Positions 8,811 through 18,835 of a stretch of DNA of 64,000 nt are shown in pieces; position 1 is the stretch's first letter; each line of letters opens with the position of its first letter. The stretch is taken from positions 186,001-250,000 of the forward strand of contig MKRJ01000008.1 in NCBI GenBank assembly GCA_001896885.1, read 5' to 3'. The notes below the pieces were generated by a model that worked only from the letters and a program-made list of their open reading frames with translations, searched no databases and had not been told where the DNA came from. This DNA comes from Rhizobiales bacterium 65-79 (GTDB lineage: Bacteria; Pseudomonadota; Alphaproteobacteria; Rhizobiales; Rhizobiaceae). Both the position numbers and the translations under genes were made by a program.

Positions 8811-8996
8811 TCAATCGACGATCTAGTTTATTTATGGCCCCCGAACGGGTGGTGTGGCGGCTCGAATCGTGGATAGAAACACGCTTCGCGCTCGGGCGCG
8901 ATCCATGAAACGGACATGAATTCAGGTGCTTGCGCGAAGCGCCATGATTTTCGGCGCGCCGCTTTGTGCACGTCCATCCATTGAGGGGAAATCGGC

Positions 8997-10112
8997 ATGG
9001 ATCGCATCGGAGTGGGTCTCGTGGGCACCGGCTACATGGGCAAATGCCACGCGCTCGCCTGGAACGCCGTCGCCCCGGTCTTCGGCGACGTCCCGCGCCC
9101 CCGCCTGGTCCACCTCGCCGAAGCGAACCTGCCGCTGGCCGAGAAGCGCGCCGCGGAATTCGGCTTCGAGAAGGCGACCGGCGACTGGCGCGACCTGATC
9201 GACGATCCGGAGATAGACGTCGTCTCGATCACCACGCCGAACAAGTTCCACGCGCCGATGGCCATCGCGGCGCTCGAAGCCGGCAAGCACGTCTGGTGCG
9301 AGAAGCCGATGGCGCCGAGCCTGGCCGAGGCCGAGGCGATGGCCAAGGCGGCGGAAGGCTCGGGCCGCGTGGCGATGCTCGGCTACAACTACATCCAGAA
9401 CCCGATGGTCCGCCACATCCGCAAGCTCCTCTCGGAAGGCGCGATCGGCGCGGTCAACCACGTCCGCGTCGAGATGGACGAGGATTTCATGGCCGACGCG
9501 GACACGCCCTTCGCGGCCCGCAACGAGGCGGCCAACGGCTACGGCGCGCTCGACGATTTCGCCGTCCACCCGCTCTCCATCCTGCAGACGCTGTTCGGCA
9601 ACATGACGCGCGTGCTCTGCGACATGGACAAGCCCTATGCCGACCGGCCGATCCCGGACGGCACGCGCCGCGCCGTGGAGAATTACGACGCGGCGAGCGT
9701 TCTCTTCCATCTGAGGGACGGCATCTCCGGCGTGCTGATGGTCAACCGCGCGGCCTGGGGCCGCAAGGGCCGCATCGCGCTGCAGATCTTCGGCTCCAGG
9801 GGCTCGATCCTCTATGACCAGGAGCGAATGAACGAGCTGCAGCTCTACCAGGCGGCCGGCCGGGAAAGCGAGCAGGGCTTCCGGACGATCCTCGCCGCCC
9901 CGCTGCATCCTCCCTATGACCGCTTCATCCCCGCCCCCGGCCACGGGCTCGGCTTCAACGAGCTGAAGATCATCGAATGCCGGCAGCTTGTCGGCCGCAT
10001 CCTGGGGGAAAACACGCTCGGCATCGGCTTCGAGGACGGGCTGGAAATCGAGCGGGCCGTACACGCCATGGCCCGCTCCTTCCAGCGCGGACGCTGGGAA
10101 GTGGTAGTGTAA
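8997..10112 (+). CDS. Gfo/Idh/MocA-family oxidoreductase, possible inositol-isomer dehydrogenase
   Basis: The 371-residue NAD(P)-dependent dehydrogenase has a Rossmann GLVGTGYMGKCHA motif (about residues 8-20), the family EKPMAPS motif near residue 103 and a C-terminal oxidoreductase domain. GAGGGG lies 8 nt before the ATG. It is divergent from iolR. Members of this family next to iol genes often act on scyllo-inositol, other inositol isomers or their keto forms. The dedicated myo-inositol 2-dehydrogenase, IolG, is encoded at 12605, so this one may feed another isomer into the pathway. The substrate is inferred from context only. Confidence 0.85.
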   Translation: MDRIGVGLVGTGYMGKCHALAWNAVAPVFGDVPRPRLVHLAEANLPLAEKRAAEFGFEKATGDWRDLIDDPEIDVVSITTPNKFHAPMAIAALEAGKHVWCEKPMAPSLAEAEAMAKAAEGSGRVAMLGYNYIQNPMVRHIRKLLSEGAIGAVNHVRVEMDEDFMADADTPFAARNEAANGYGALDDFAVHPLSILQTLFGNMTRVLCDMDKPYADRPIPDGTRRAVENYDAASVLFHLRDGISGVLMVNRAAWGRKGRIALQIFGSRGSILYDQERMNELQLYQAAGRESEQGFRTILAAPLHPPYDRFIPAPGHGLGFNELKIIECRQLVGRILGENTLGIGFEDGLEIERAVHAMARSFQRGRWEVVV

Positions 10113-10121
10113 GGCGAGCTC

Positions 10122-10895
10122 CTAGCGAGGCCGCTTCGATGCCGTGAAAAGCGCCACGTCGATCTTGTGGCTGCCGTCCGGCTCGGTCTCGAAATAGAAC
10201 GTGGCGGCGGCCGAGACGCTCGTCTGGAGGGCCCGGATCGCGCGGACCTGGACATCGGGCGTGTTCATGCGTTCCACCCAGGAACGGAATTCAAGACGCA
10301 GCCGGAAGGCACGGACCGACTGCGGCACGAGGCCCGCCCGCGCGATGGCCGCCTCCCATTCCGAACGCGAATAATTGCGGACATGCGAGCAGTCGCGCAG
10401 CAATTCGATCGCCTGGAAATAAGTGTCGAGGAGCGGCACGCCCGGCGTCACGGTATCGGCGATGGCAACCATGCCGCCCGGCTTCACCACGCGGGCGGCT
10501 TCGGAAAGTCCGGCGTCGAGATCGGTCCAATGATGGGCGCTGAACCGGCTCAGCACCGCGTCGAAACTTTTGTCCTCGAAGGGCAGCTTCTCGACGGCGC
10601 CCTGGCGCGTAACGACATTGGACAAATGGCGCTCCCGTGCCGCCTTCTCCACCACGCCGAGCATTTCGCGCGACAAATCGTAGGCGACGATTTCCCGCAC
10701 CAGCGGCGCTACGTTGAAAGTCACGTGTCCGCCGCCGCAGCCGAGATCGAGCACGCGCGCCTCGCTCCGGCCCGCCATCAACCCGACGAGGGCCTCGAGA
10801 TCCTCGCTCTTGGAATGCACCGCGCTTTTCAGATAGGCCTCTGCGCGGGAGCCGAACTGGCTCCCGACCAGGGTTTCGTGACTGGTCTCCGACAT
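10122..10895 (-). CDS. Class I SAM-dependent methyltransferase (UbiE/YafS-like)
   Basis: The 257-residue protein has the SAM-binding motif VLDLGCGGGHVTFNVA (about residues 48-63), an acidic loop at AYDLS, and GAVEKLPFEDKSFDAVLSRFSAHH, all typical of Methyltransf_11 enzymes. AAGGAG lies 8 nt before the ATG. It is divergent from an XRE/MmyB-type regulator with 91 nt between the starts, so it may be controlled by it. The substrate is unknown. It resembles the methyltransferase at 23886 only at family level. Confidence 0.85.
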   Translation of the reverse strand: MSETSHETLVGSQFGSRAEAYLKSAVHSKSEDLEALVGLMAGRSEARVLDLGCGGGHVTFNVAPLVREIVAYDLSREMLGVVEKAARERHLSNVVTRQGAVEKLPFEDKSFDAVLSRFSAHHWTDLDAGLSEAARVVKPGGMVAIADTVTPGVPLLDTYFQAIELLRDCSHVRNYSRSEWEAAIARAGLVPQSVRAFRLRLEFRSWVERMNTPDVQVRAIRALQTSVSAAATFYFETEPDGSHKIDVALFTASKRPR

Positions 10896-10965
10896 CGCTC
10901 TTGCTCCTTCATCGATCGGGATGCATCGGATAGGCTGCAGCCGATACCGGTTTCAGGTCCTTCTT

Positions 10966-10977
10966 TATACGGGTATA
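10966..10977. promoter_or_regulatory. Small inverted repeat in divergent promoter
   Basis: TATAC-GG-GTATA is a perfect inverted repeat (5-bp arms, 2-bp spacer) 9 nt before the ATG of the XRE/MmyB-type regulator and 70 nt before the divergent methyltransferase. It could be the regulator's own operator, or just an AT-rich promoter element. No function is shown by sequence alone. Confidence 0.4.
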
Positions 10978-10986
10978 TTTTCCACC

Positions 10987-11775
10987 ATGATGACCGCGGA
11001 GCAAGCCGGACAGCGGCACGAACTCGGCGATTTCGTGCGCTCCATGCGCGAACGCCTGACGCCCCGGGACGTCGGCTTGCCGACCGGGCTTCGGCGGCGG
11101 ACGCCCGGTCTCAGGCGCGAGGAGGCCGCGCAACTCGCCGGGCTGAGCGTCACCTGGTACACATGGCTGGAACAGGGCCGCGATATCTCGCTCTCGCCGC
11201 AGGCGCTTTCACGGCTCGCCGCCGCCCTGCGGCTCGGCCGAGCCGAGCGCGCCTATCTCTTCGCGCTCGCGGCCCGGCGCGATCCCGACGAGGCGAGCCC
11301 CGGGAACGGGACGGCGCAGGCGGCCGCCCTTTCCGCCGTCGATTTCATCTCGGCGCCGGCCTACATCCTCGATCGCGCCTGGAACGCGCTGCGATGGAAC
11401 GCGGCGGCCCGGCACCTCTTCGCGGGGTGGCTGGACGGTTCGGCCGAGCGCAATCTGCTGCGCTTCATCTTCCTGGAGCCCGCCGCCCGTTCCTTCATCA
11501 GCGACTACAGGACGAGGGCCCGCCGCGTCGTCGCCGAGTTTCGCGCCGACGTCAGTTCGCACCTCGGCGATCCGGAGATCCGCGATCTCGTCGCGGAACT
11601 CGAGCGGGAGAGCGGGCCTTTCAGCCGCTATTGGCGAGAGCACGCGGTGCTGGGGCGGGAAGGCGGCGAGCGGACCTTCCACCATCCAACGGACGGTTTC
11701 CTGCGCTACGAACAGGTCACCTTCGCGCTGGTCGGCCGCCCCGACCTGAAACTGACGATCCTGACGCAGGCTTGA
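10987..11775 (+). CDS. XRE-family regulator with MmyB-like ligand domain
   Basis: The 262-residue protein starts with a helix-turn-helix (about residues 15-90; RRTPGLRREEAAQLAGLSVTW) that has the GLRREEVAxLAGVSxxWYxxLEQGR pattern of MmyB-like regulators, followed by the PAS-like MmyB ligand-binding domain (about 110-255). Two adjacent ATGs (10987, 10990) are possible starts. No good ribosome-binding site is visible, so the mRNA may be nearly leaderless. It is divergent from the methyltransferase, its most likely target. The ligand is unknown. Confidence 0.87.
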   Translation: MMTAEQAGQRHELGDFVRSMRERLTPRDVGLPTGLRRRTPGLRREEAAQLAGLSVTWYTWLEQGRDISLSPQALSRLAAALRLGRAERAYLFALAARRDPDEASPGNGTAQAAALSAVDFISAPAYILDRAWNALRWNAAARHLFAGWLDGSAERNLLRFIFLEPAARSFISDYRTRARRVVAEFRADVSSHLGDPEIRDLVAELERESGPFSRYWREHAVLGREGGERTFHHPTDGFLRYEQVTFALVGRPDLKLTILTQA

Positions 11776-11810
11776 CCGTCCGCTCGAAATCCCGGACGCG
11801 CCCGTTCGCC

Positions 11811-12608
11811 CTAGTCCGACGTGCCCACCACGTTCTGGTCGTAGTCGATCAGCGAGCCGGTGATGACGCCGGAATGCGGGCTCAGGAGATAGCAGACGAG
11901 GTCGGCCAGTTGGTCCGGCTTGACCAGTTGCCCCATGGGTGACGCCGCCTCCGCCTGCGCCAGCCAGTCATTGGGCGCGGCGTGCCATTTCTTCTGCACC
12001 TCGTCCTCGCCCGGCGTATCCATCCAGCCCGGAAGCACGGCGTTGCAGCGGATGCGCTTCGAGCGGAAGCCGTAGGCGACGTTTTTCGTCAGTGTCGCCA
12101 GCGCTCCCTTGGAAGACGAGTAGGGCGCGAGGAAGGGCTGGCCGCCATGGCCGGACATCGAAAGCACGTTGACGATAGAGCCCGTCACGCCGGCATCGAC
12201 CAGCGCCTTCACTACCCCCTGCATAAGGAAGAACGGCCCGCGCACGTTGATGGCGAAAAGCCGGTCGAAGACCTCCGGCGTCGTGTCGATGAGCGAGCCG
12301 CGTTCCGACGAACCGGCCGCGTTGACGAGCGCGTTGATCGTGCCGAATGCCGAGAAAGAGGCGTCGATCACGCGCCGGCAGTCCTCGACCTTTCCAAGAT
12401 CGGCGGAGACGAAACGCACATCCGCGCCGGAGGCCGACAATTCGGCTACGGCCTTGCGGCCCTTCTCTTCCGAGCGGCCGACGAGAACCAGCTTGCGGCA
12501 GCCCTCGTCGACAAGCCGCCGGGCGACGGCGAAGCCGATCCCCTGCCCGCCTCCGGTGACGAGCGCGCGGGCCTCCGCGTTGCGGTTTCCGAAATCCGCG
12601 GCGCTCAA
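11811..12608 (-). CDS. SDR-family oxidoreductase
   Basis: This 265-residue classical short-chain dehydrogenase has TGGGQGIG in the nucleotide-binding turn (about residues 15-22), NAAG, a catalytic serine region (VLSMSG) and the YxxxK motif (YSSSKGAL). The best start is a TTG at 12608 that overlaps the iolG stop as TTGA, with GGAG 8 nt upstream; no nearby ATG is suitable. It is the last gene of the transporter-iolG operon. A role in oxidising or reducing an inositol, inosose or related polyol is likely by context. The exact substrate is unknown. Confidence 0.87.
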   Translation of the reverse strand: MSAADFGNRNAEARALVTGGGQGIGFAVARRLVDEGCRKLVLVGRSEEKGRKAVAELSASGADVRFVSADLGKVEDCRRVIDASFSAFGTINALVNAAGSSERGSLIDTTPEVFDRLFAINVRGPFFLMQGVVKALVDAGVTGSIVNVLSMSGHGGQPFLAPYSSSKGALATLTKNVAYGFRSKRIRCNAVLPGWMDTPGEDEVQKKWHAAPNDWLAQAEAASPMGQLVKPDQLADLVCYLLSPHSGVITGSLIDYDQNVVGTSD

Positions 12609-13609
12609 CGCTCGAACTCCGACATCTTGACGGTGCGGCCTTCCTTCACCGAGCGCAGGGCGGCCTCGGCCATGGCGAGCGCGATCAGCCCGTCCTCCCC
12701 GGTCGGCGCCGGCTTGCGGCCCTTCTCGACCGCCTCGACGAAGGTCGCGATCTCGTTGGCGTAGGCTTCCGTGTAGCGCGTCATGAAGAAGTCGAGCAGC
12801 GGCGGGCGGGTATAGCCGCTGCCGTTGGCGACCTCGATCGACACGGCCCGCTGGTTCTCCGCCGCCACCATGCCCTTCGAGCCGTGCACCTCGATGCGCT
12901 GGTCGTAGCCATAGGTGGCGCGGCGCGAATTGGAGATCGTGCAGTGCCTGCCGCTGGCGGTCGAGATCATGACGCTGGCGGAATCGTAGTCGCCGAGCTT
13001 GCCGATCTTCTTGTCGACCAGGACGGACGCCTGCGCCGTCACGGTCGCCGCCTCCTCGCCGAGCAGGAAGCGCGCCATGTCGAAATCGTGGATGGTCATG
13101 TCCTTGAAGATGCCGCCGGAGCGCGTGATGTATTCCGCCGGCGGCGGGCCGGGATCGCGCGAGACGATCTGGACCATCTCGACATTGCCGACGGCGCCGT
13201 CGTCGATCGCCTTGCGCACGGCTGCGAAATGCGGATCGAAGCGGCGGTTGAAGCCGACCATCAGCGTCGCCTTTTCCTGCTTCACGATCGCCAGGCATGT
13301 CTTGACCCGGCCGAGATCGAGGTCGATCGGCTTCTCGCAGAAGATGGCCTTGCCGGCGCGGGCGAAGCGCTCGGTCAGGTCGGCATGGGTGTCCGTCGGG
13401 GTGCAGATGATCACCGCGTCGATGCCGTCCGCCTTCTCGATCTCATCGATCGTGCACACCTGTGCACCGTAGGCCGAGGCGAGATCTTTCGCGGCCTTCT
13501 CGACCGCATCCGCGACCGCCACCAATTTCGCCGCCGGATTGCCGGCGACCGCTTTTGCGTGGACCTTGCCGATGCGCCCCGCGCCCAGCAGCCCGAATCT
13601 CACTGTCAT
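12605..13609 (-). CDS. iolG: Myo-inositol 2-dehydrogenase
   Basis: The 334-residue Gfo/Idh/MocA enzyme oxidises myo-inositol to scyllo-inosose with NAD+, the first step of the pathway whose later enzymes lie at 1658-7799. The FGLLGAGRIGKVHA Rossmann motif (residues 4-17), FCEKPIDLDL and the GGIFKDMTIHDFDMAR segment with the catalytic histidine match IolG closely. The ATG at 13609 has AGGA 7 nt upstream. It is fourth in the operon after the ABC transporter genes and is translationally coupled to the following SDR. A 13688-13816 hairpin repeat separates it from the ATPase gene. Confidence 0.92.
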   Translation of the reverse strand: MTVRFGLLGAGRIGKVHAKAVAGNPAAKLVAVADAVEKAAKDLASAYGAQVCTIDEIEKADGIDAVIICTPTDTHADLTERFARAGKAIFCEKPIDLDLGRVKTCLAIVKQEKATLMVGFNRRFDPHFAAVRKAIDDGAVGNVEMVQIVSRDPGPPPAEYITRSGGIFKDMTIHDFDMARFLLGEEAATVTAQASVLVDKKIGKLGDYDSASVMISTASGRHCTISNSRRATYGYDQRIEVHGSKGMVAAENQRAVSIEVANGSGYTRPPLLDFFMTRYTEAYANEIATFVEAVEKGRKPAPTGEDGLIALAMAEAALRSVKEGRTVKMSEFER

Positions 13610-13687
13610 GGAATATCCTGTCTTTCTTTCTCGCAATTCCAGCCTTTGCAGCACCGTGCGCCGGATAGCCCGTATACCTCGGCGGCC

Positions 13688-13816
13688 GTCATCCCCGGGC
13701 TTGTCCCGAGGATCTGCTTCGGTCGTGCCGCCCTTGCGTTCCGGTGTAACAGAAGGCCCGATCTGTTGCAGACAACGAGGGTCACGGCAGATCCTCGGGA
13801 CAAGCCCGGGGACGAC
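13688..13816. repeat. Long inverted repeat between ATPase gene and iolG
   Basis: Two 30-bp arms (13688-13717 and 13787-13816) match at 29 of 30 positions as reverse complements, around a loop of about 70 bp. The arms hold CCCCGGGCTTGTCCCGAGGA, a sequence common in dispersed rhizobial intergenic elements. Being inside an operon, it would form a stable hairpin in the mRNA and could separate the expression of transport and catabolic genes. Confidence 0.85.
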
Positions 13817-13828
13817 GACTTATCATGC

Positions 13829-14658
<830 letters not shown>

Positions 14659-14659
<1 letters not shown>

Positions 14660-15792
14660 CAGCGCTCTCCCGTCACGCGCCGGCGGATCGAGCTGTTGAA
14701 CAGGACCGCGATCAAAAGCATGGCGCCGAGGAACACCTGGAACCAGTCGCTCGGCGCGCCGGTGAACAGGATGCCCATCTGCACGACGCCGAAGATCAGT
14801 GCGCCGAGACATGCGCCCACCACCGAGCCGTAGCCGCCGGTCAGGAGGCATCCGCCGATGACGGCCGCGATGATCGCCTCGAACTCCTTCAAAAGGCCGC
14901 GATCCGAGGCGGCCGAACCGAATTCGAAGACCTGGCAGGCGGCGAAGACGGTGGCGCAGAAGGCGGTGACCATGAACAGCGAAATCTTGATGGCGCTGAC
15001 GGGCACGCCGACATTGCGGGCCGCGTTGGCGTCGCCTCCCGAAGCGAAGATCCAGTTGCCGACGCGCGTCTTCGTCAGCACCACATGGCCGATCACGGCG
15101 ATCACGACCGCCCAGACCAGCAGCATCGGCAGGCCCGAGACGGCCGGCGCCCCGTTCGGCAGCTTGTTGATGATGCCGTTCTCCGCCAGCCAGCGGAAGA
15201 AACCGGGGAACAGCTTGGCCGAGAACAGCGCGGCCACGAAACTGTTGTCGGAATATTGCTTCAGACCGCTGACGATGGTGCGGTTGGTGAAGACGATGGA
15301 GAGCGCGATGGTCAGGCCGCGCAGCATATAGAGCGAGGCGAGCGTGACGATGAACGAGGGAAGCCGCGTGCGGACGATGATGTAGCCGTTGAGCGCCCCG
15401 ATCGCCATCGCCATCACGAAGGCGAGGATCACGCTCACCCCGACCGGCACATGGAAATAGATCGTCGGTATGGCGATCACCATGCCGGCGAAGCCGATCA
15501 TCGAGCCGACGGACAGGTCGAACTCACCCCCGATCATCAGGAGCGCCGCGCCGGTGCCGATGATCATGAGCTGCGCGGTGACCGTCAGCCAGTTCATCAC
15601 GCCGTCGGCGGCGAACATGCCCGTATCGCCGGCCGCGAACGCGAAGAAGACGAATACCAGGACGGCGCCGGCGAACGCCCCGAGATCGGGCCGCGACAGC
15701 ATGCGGCGAAGCCTGGACTGCCGGGAAAGCCGTTCGTCGATCACGTCCACGATCGGCGTTTCCATCCTTCCGGAATTCGACTGCTCGACCAT
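14659..15792 (-). CDS. Carbohydrate ABC transporter permease (RbsC/FrcC-like), probably for inositol
   Basis: The 377-residue inner-membrane permease of the BPD_transp_2 family has about ten hydrophobic segments starting near residue 40, the [14 protein letters not shown] signature and [19 protein letters not shown] near the C-terminus. I chose the ATG at 15792 because GAGG lies 6 nt upstream; a GTG at 15819 has no good ribosome-binding site. It lies between the binding-protein and ATPase genes and overlaps the latter by one base. A strong hairpin precedes it. Confidence 0.9.
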
Positions 15793-15847
15793 CTTCTGCC
15801 TCGCGCTCTCCCCGGCCACGCCGCGGGGTCCCCGTTAGCGGAAGGAA

Positions 15848-15873
15848 GAGGGCGGTGCTTCCGCACCGCCCTC
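15848..15873 (-). promoter_or_regulatory. Intercistronic hairpin between binding-protein and permease genes
   Basis: GAGGGCGGTGC and GCACCGCCCTC form a perfect 11-bp stem with a four-base loop, 9 nt after the binding-protein stop. No T-run follows on the transcribed strand, so it is probably not a complete terminator. Hairpins here commonly stabilise the upstream mRNA or attenuate transcription, so that the binding protein is made in excess over the membrane subunits. Confidence 0.75.
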
Positions 15874-15881
15874 CCTATGGC

Positions 15882-16838
15882 TCAGCGATATTCGCCGGCC
15901 AGCTTCTCGACCAGTGCGATATTGTCCTTCGTCACGAAGCCCGGACCGGTATTGACGTTGTTCGACGGAATGACGCCGTAGCGGACATATTGGGTCAGGA
16001 AGACGATCGGCAGGTAGCCCTGCAAGTAGGGCTGCTGGTCGATCGCGGCACTCATGATGCCCTCCTTGATGGCCTTGGAGATGTCGCCGTCGAGGTCGAA
16101 CGAGATGATGCTCTTGAACTTCGAGGCCGACCCCGTATCGCGCAGATACTTGATCAGCGGATCGGCTGCGTTCGGGCCAAGCGCGAGGATGCCGTTCGTG
16201 TCGGGATGCGCGGCGAGGAAGGCCTTGACCTTGTTGTACACTTCCGTCGGATCGAGCCCGGAATCGAGCATCTGGTCGCCGAGCTTCACGCCGAGCCCGT
16301 CGGCATAACCCTGGCAGCGCTCCACCGACGCGGCATTGGTGATGTAGTGGTTGATGCACAGGAAATGGGTGACGCCGGCCGCCTTGGCGCGCTCGCCGGC
16401 ACCCTTGCCCGCGTCGTATTCCGGCTGGCCGATATGCATCAGCGCGCCGAGCTTCTTCGACTGCTCGGCCGTGCCGGAGTTGACGGTGATCACCGGGATG
16501 CCCTTGGCGACGGCGCCCTGGATAGCCGATTGCAGCACGTCGAAATCGGCGATCGTGGTGACGATGCCGTTCGGGTTGGAAGCCGTCGCCTGCTGGATGA
16601 TCCGCGCCATGTCGGCGATGTCGCCGGTCGGCGGATTGCGGTATTCGACCTTCACGCCCTCGTCGTGCTCGGCATTCTTGAGGGCGTTCTTGATGACGTT
16701 CCACCACGAATCCGAATCCGGCGCGTGGCTGACGAAGACGAAGCGTTCATTGGCGGCAAGCGCGGATGTAGCGGACGTCGCCACGACGGCTACAACCGCG
16801 GCGGCGGCCAGCACGCCGCGCAGCAAGGACGATTTCAT
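15882..16838 (-). CDS. Carbohydrate ABC transporter substrate-binding protein, probably inositol-binding
   Basis: The 318-residue periplasmic protein has a signal peptide (residues 1-28, cleaved after SALA) and a type I periplasmic-binding fold of the ribose/fructose-binding family (peripla_BP_4). DSDSWWN near residue 45 and ITVNSGT are typical ligand-site regions. The ATG at 16838 has GGGAGGAG 7 nt upstream. It is first in an operon of permease, ATPase, iolG and SDR. Two IolR-type palindromes lie 90-140 bp upstream. The ligand is therefore probably myo-inositol, as for IbpA-type proteins, but this is inferred from context. Confidence 0.88.
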   Translation of the reverse strand: MKSSLLRGVLAAAAVVAVVATSATSALAANERFVFVSHAPDSDSWWNVIKNALKNAEHDEGVKVEYRNPPTGDIADMARIIQQATASNPNGIVTTIADFDVLQSAIQGAVAKGIPVITVNSGTAEQSKKLGALMHIGQPEYDAGKGAGERAKAAGVTHFLCINHYITNAASVERCQGYADGLGVKLGDQMLDSGLDPTEVYNKVKAFLAAHPDTNGILALGPNAADPLIKYLRDTGSASKFKSIISFDLDGDISKAIKEGIMSAAIDQQPYLQGYLPIVFLTQYVRYGVIPSNNVNTGPGFVTKDNIALVEKLAGEYR

Positions 16839-16929
16839 GTCGGTACTCCTCCCTTCAGGTTCATTCCGGCGCCGCATCTTACGCCCGGCACCGGGCGCGG
16901 CAAGCGGCGCTCCTCCAACCCCGCAATAA

Positions 16930-16975
16930 TGGAACTTTTATACCATTATCGTGATTAGATGGAATATTAATTCCA
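16930..16975. promoter_or_regulatory. Pair of IolR-type operators before the inositol transporter operon
   Basis: Site 1 (16930-16945) reads TGGAA-N6-TACCA and extends outward as ATAATGG/CCATTAT. Site 2 (16960-16975) is a perfect TGGAA-N6-TTCCA. Centres are 30 bp apart, the same as upstream of iolC. They lie in the 303-nt non-coding stretch 16839-17141. The rest of that stretch holds the leader of the binding-protein gene on one side and, on the other (16976-17141), nothing I can recognise. Confidence 0.78.
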
Positions 16976-17141
16976 TTCCTGGGCGGAACTGTCAAGCGGC
17001 AGATTGCAGGACGATCCTGCTCATCGGGCTTTTCGCGTCCCGAAAAAGGAAGAAGCATGACGTGGCGAGGACAAGCCCGGAATCTGGTTTCGGCCGGCTT
17101 GCCTTTGGGCCGCGCATGCGCCTCGGCAACAGGTCTTGCGC

Positions 17142-17471
17142 TCAGGCCTGCTCGTCCAGCCGCAAAGGGCCGGCACCCGGCTCGTTCGCCGCCTGCGCCA
17201 GGTGCAGCCGGTCTCCAGTGACGCGGCAAAGATTGGCCCAGATGCCTCCGATGGCCTCGGTTTTCCGGCTTCCCGGACCGTCGAGGCCGCGGAGATGGAG
17301 CGTCGTGGCGATGCGGTCGAAATTCGCGGCACAACGCCGGACGGATGCATCGATCTCCGCAACCTGGACGAATGTCAGATCGCCTTTCGCCAGCGCCATC
17401 AGGACGTTTTTCGACATTTCCCTGGCCAGCGCCGCCTGTTTCTCCAGCGCTTCGGCCCAATCGATCGCCAT
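17142..17471 (-). CDS. Hypothetical protein
   Basis: The 109-residue protein is mostly predicted helical (MAIDWAEALEKQAALAREM at the start) with no signal peptide, membrane segment or motif I recognise. Codon third positions are strongly GC-rich throughout, which supports real coding. No convincing ribosome-binding site precedes the ATG at 17471. It lies between the inositol transporter promoter and a divergent luciferase-like gene. Nothing indicates a function. Confidence 0.6.
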   Translation of the reverse strand: MAIDWAEALEKQAALAREMSKNVLMALAKGDLTFVQVAEIDASVRRCAANFDRIATTLHLRGLDGPGSRKTEAIGGIWANLCRVTGDRLHLAQAANEPGAGPLRLDEQA

Positions 17472-17532
17472 CCAGGATACCCCACAATGCCCGCATCGGT
17501 TGTATCAGCGCGCGACACGGGGCGGAATAGTC

Positions 17533-17546
17533 TTTTCCACGGAAAA
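17533..17546. promoter_or_regulatory. Perfect palindrome in divergent spacer
   Basis: TTTTCC-AC-GGAAAA is a 14-bp inverted repeat in the spacer between the hypothetical gene (start 17471) and the luciferase-like gene (start 17682). Its half-site contains TTCC/GGAA but the spacing differs from the IolR-type sites. It may be an operator for another regulator. Confidence 0.35.
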
Positions 17547-17681
17547 TCGCGTATTCCGCGTCCAACATACTGAATATCTGGATTTATTTATGGCCTCTAC
17601 CAAGGGAACCCGGCGACCTGGACCGAAGCAGGCCGGCCGGGTGGCGATTGCAGTAGCGAAGACGCCTCCTATATTCGCGCG

Positions 17682-18683
17682 ATGATACCGATTTCCGTGC
17701 TTGACCTGTCGCCCGTTCAGCAAGGCTCCGATGCCGCCCGATCGCTGAAGAACACGCTCGATCTCGCGAGGCACGCCGAGCGGCTGGGCTATCGCCGCTA
17801 CTGGCTCGCCGAACACCACAACATGCCCGGCATCGCCAGCGCCGCGACCGCGGTCGTCATCGGACATGTGGCCGCGGGCACGTCGACCATCCGCGTCGGC
17901 GCCGGCGGCATCATGCTGCCCAACCATTCGCCGCTGATGGTGGCGGAGGCCTTCGGGACCCTGGCCTCGCTGTTTCCGGGCCGCATCGACCTCGGGCTCG
18001 GCCGCGCGCCGGGCACCGACCCGCTGACGGCGCGGGCGCTTCGCCGCAACCTCGAAACCGACGCGAACGCCTTCCCGCAGGACGTGGTCGAACTGATGGG
18101 CTATTTCCGGCCCGTCGAGGAAGGGCAGCGTGTCCGGGCCGTGCCGGGCGCCGGCCTCGACGTCCCGATCTGGATCCTCGGCTCCAGCCTCTTCGGCGCG
18201 CAGCTCGCGGCGATGCTCGGCCTGCCCTACGCCTTCGCCTCGCATTTCGCGCCGGCGGAGCTGGAGAACGCCGTCGCCATCTATCGCGAGCGCTTCCAGC
18301 CGTCCGAACAGCTCCAGCGGCCGCATGTGATGCTCGGCCTCAACGTCTTCGCTGCCGAAACGGACGAAGAGGCGCGCCTGCTCTTCAGCTCGCAGCAGCA
18401 AGCCTTCGTCAATTTGCGCAGCGGCCGGCCCGGCCAGCTCCCGCCGCCGGTCGCAGGCTACTATGAATCGCTCGAGCCGATGGCGAAGGCGATGCTCGAC
18501 CGGGCGCTTTCCTGCACCGTCCTCGGCTCGCCGGAAACGGTCAGGCGCGGCATGGAGGCCTTCGCCCGGGCGACCGGGGCCGACGAGCTCATGATCACCG
18601 GCCAGATATTCGATCATCACGCGCGCGTCCGCTCCTTCGAGATCGCGGCGGAGGCGATGCGGGAACGCGCGGGCGCCGCCTGA
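17682..18683 (+). CDS. LLM-class flavin-dependent oxidoreductase (MsnO8-type)
   Basis: The 333-residue luciferase-like TIM-barrel enzyme uses reduced flavin. It begins with the [12 protein letters not shown] segment and has [25 protein letters not shown] and [12 protein letters not shown], a pattern typical of the MsnO8 group within the family. Physiological substrates of this group are mostly unknown. A 31-codon frame just upstream (17590-17685) ends in an ATGA overlap with the start at 17682, and no strong ribosome-binding site is seen for either. It is separate from the second luciferase-like enzyme at 40722, which belongs to a different subgroup. Confidence 0.88.
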   Translation: MIPISVLDLSPVQQGSDAARSLKNTLDLARHAERLGYRRYWLAEHHNMPGIASAATAVVIGHVAAGTSTIRVGAGGIMLPNHSPLMVAEAFGTLASLFPGRIDLGLGRAPGTDPLTARALRRNLETDANAFPQDVVELMGYFRPVEEGQRVRAVPGAGLDVPIWILGSSLFGAQLAAMLGLPYAFASHFAPAELENAVAIYRERFQPSEQLQRPHVMLGLNVFAAETDEEARLLFSSQQQAFVNLRSGRPGQLPPPVAGYYESLEPMAKAMLDRALSCTVLGSPETVRRGMEAFARATGADELMITGQIFDHHARVRSFEIAAEAMRERAGAA

Positions 18684-18698
18684 CCTCGGTGGCGCCGC

Positions 18699-18725
18699 CC
18701 CTTATCCCTCTTGTAGAGGGTAAGG
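18699..18725. terminator. Hairpin downstream of LLM gene
   Basis: CCCTTATCCCTC and GAGGGTAAGGG can pair with one bulge around a TTGTA loop, starting 16 nt after the stop codon. No T-run follows, so it may be an RNA-end stabiliser or a repeat remnant rather than an intrinsic terminator. Confidence 0.35.
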
Positions 18726-18835
18726 GTGTGGGGCGATCGCGGAAGCGATCCCATCCGGTTTGCTTTGGGCAGCCGGCCATTGTACGCATCTGCGTCTCGG
18801 CGCGCTGCGCCGCGGATTCGCGCAGGAGCCGTTCG

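Noticed and set aside
8860-8880. GGCTCGAATC as a tRNA T-arm
   Set aside because: No cloverleaf can be formed around it and there is no CCA end or acceptor stem.
12999-13472. Plus-strand frame opposite iolG
   Set aside because: iolG on the other strand matches its family over its whole length; this frame has no ribosome-binding site.
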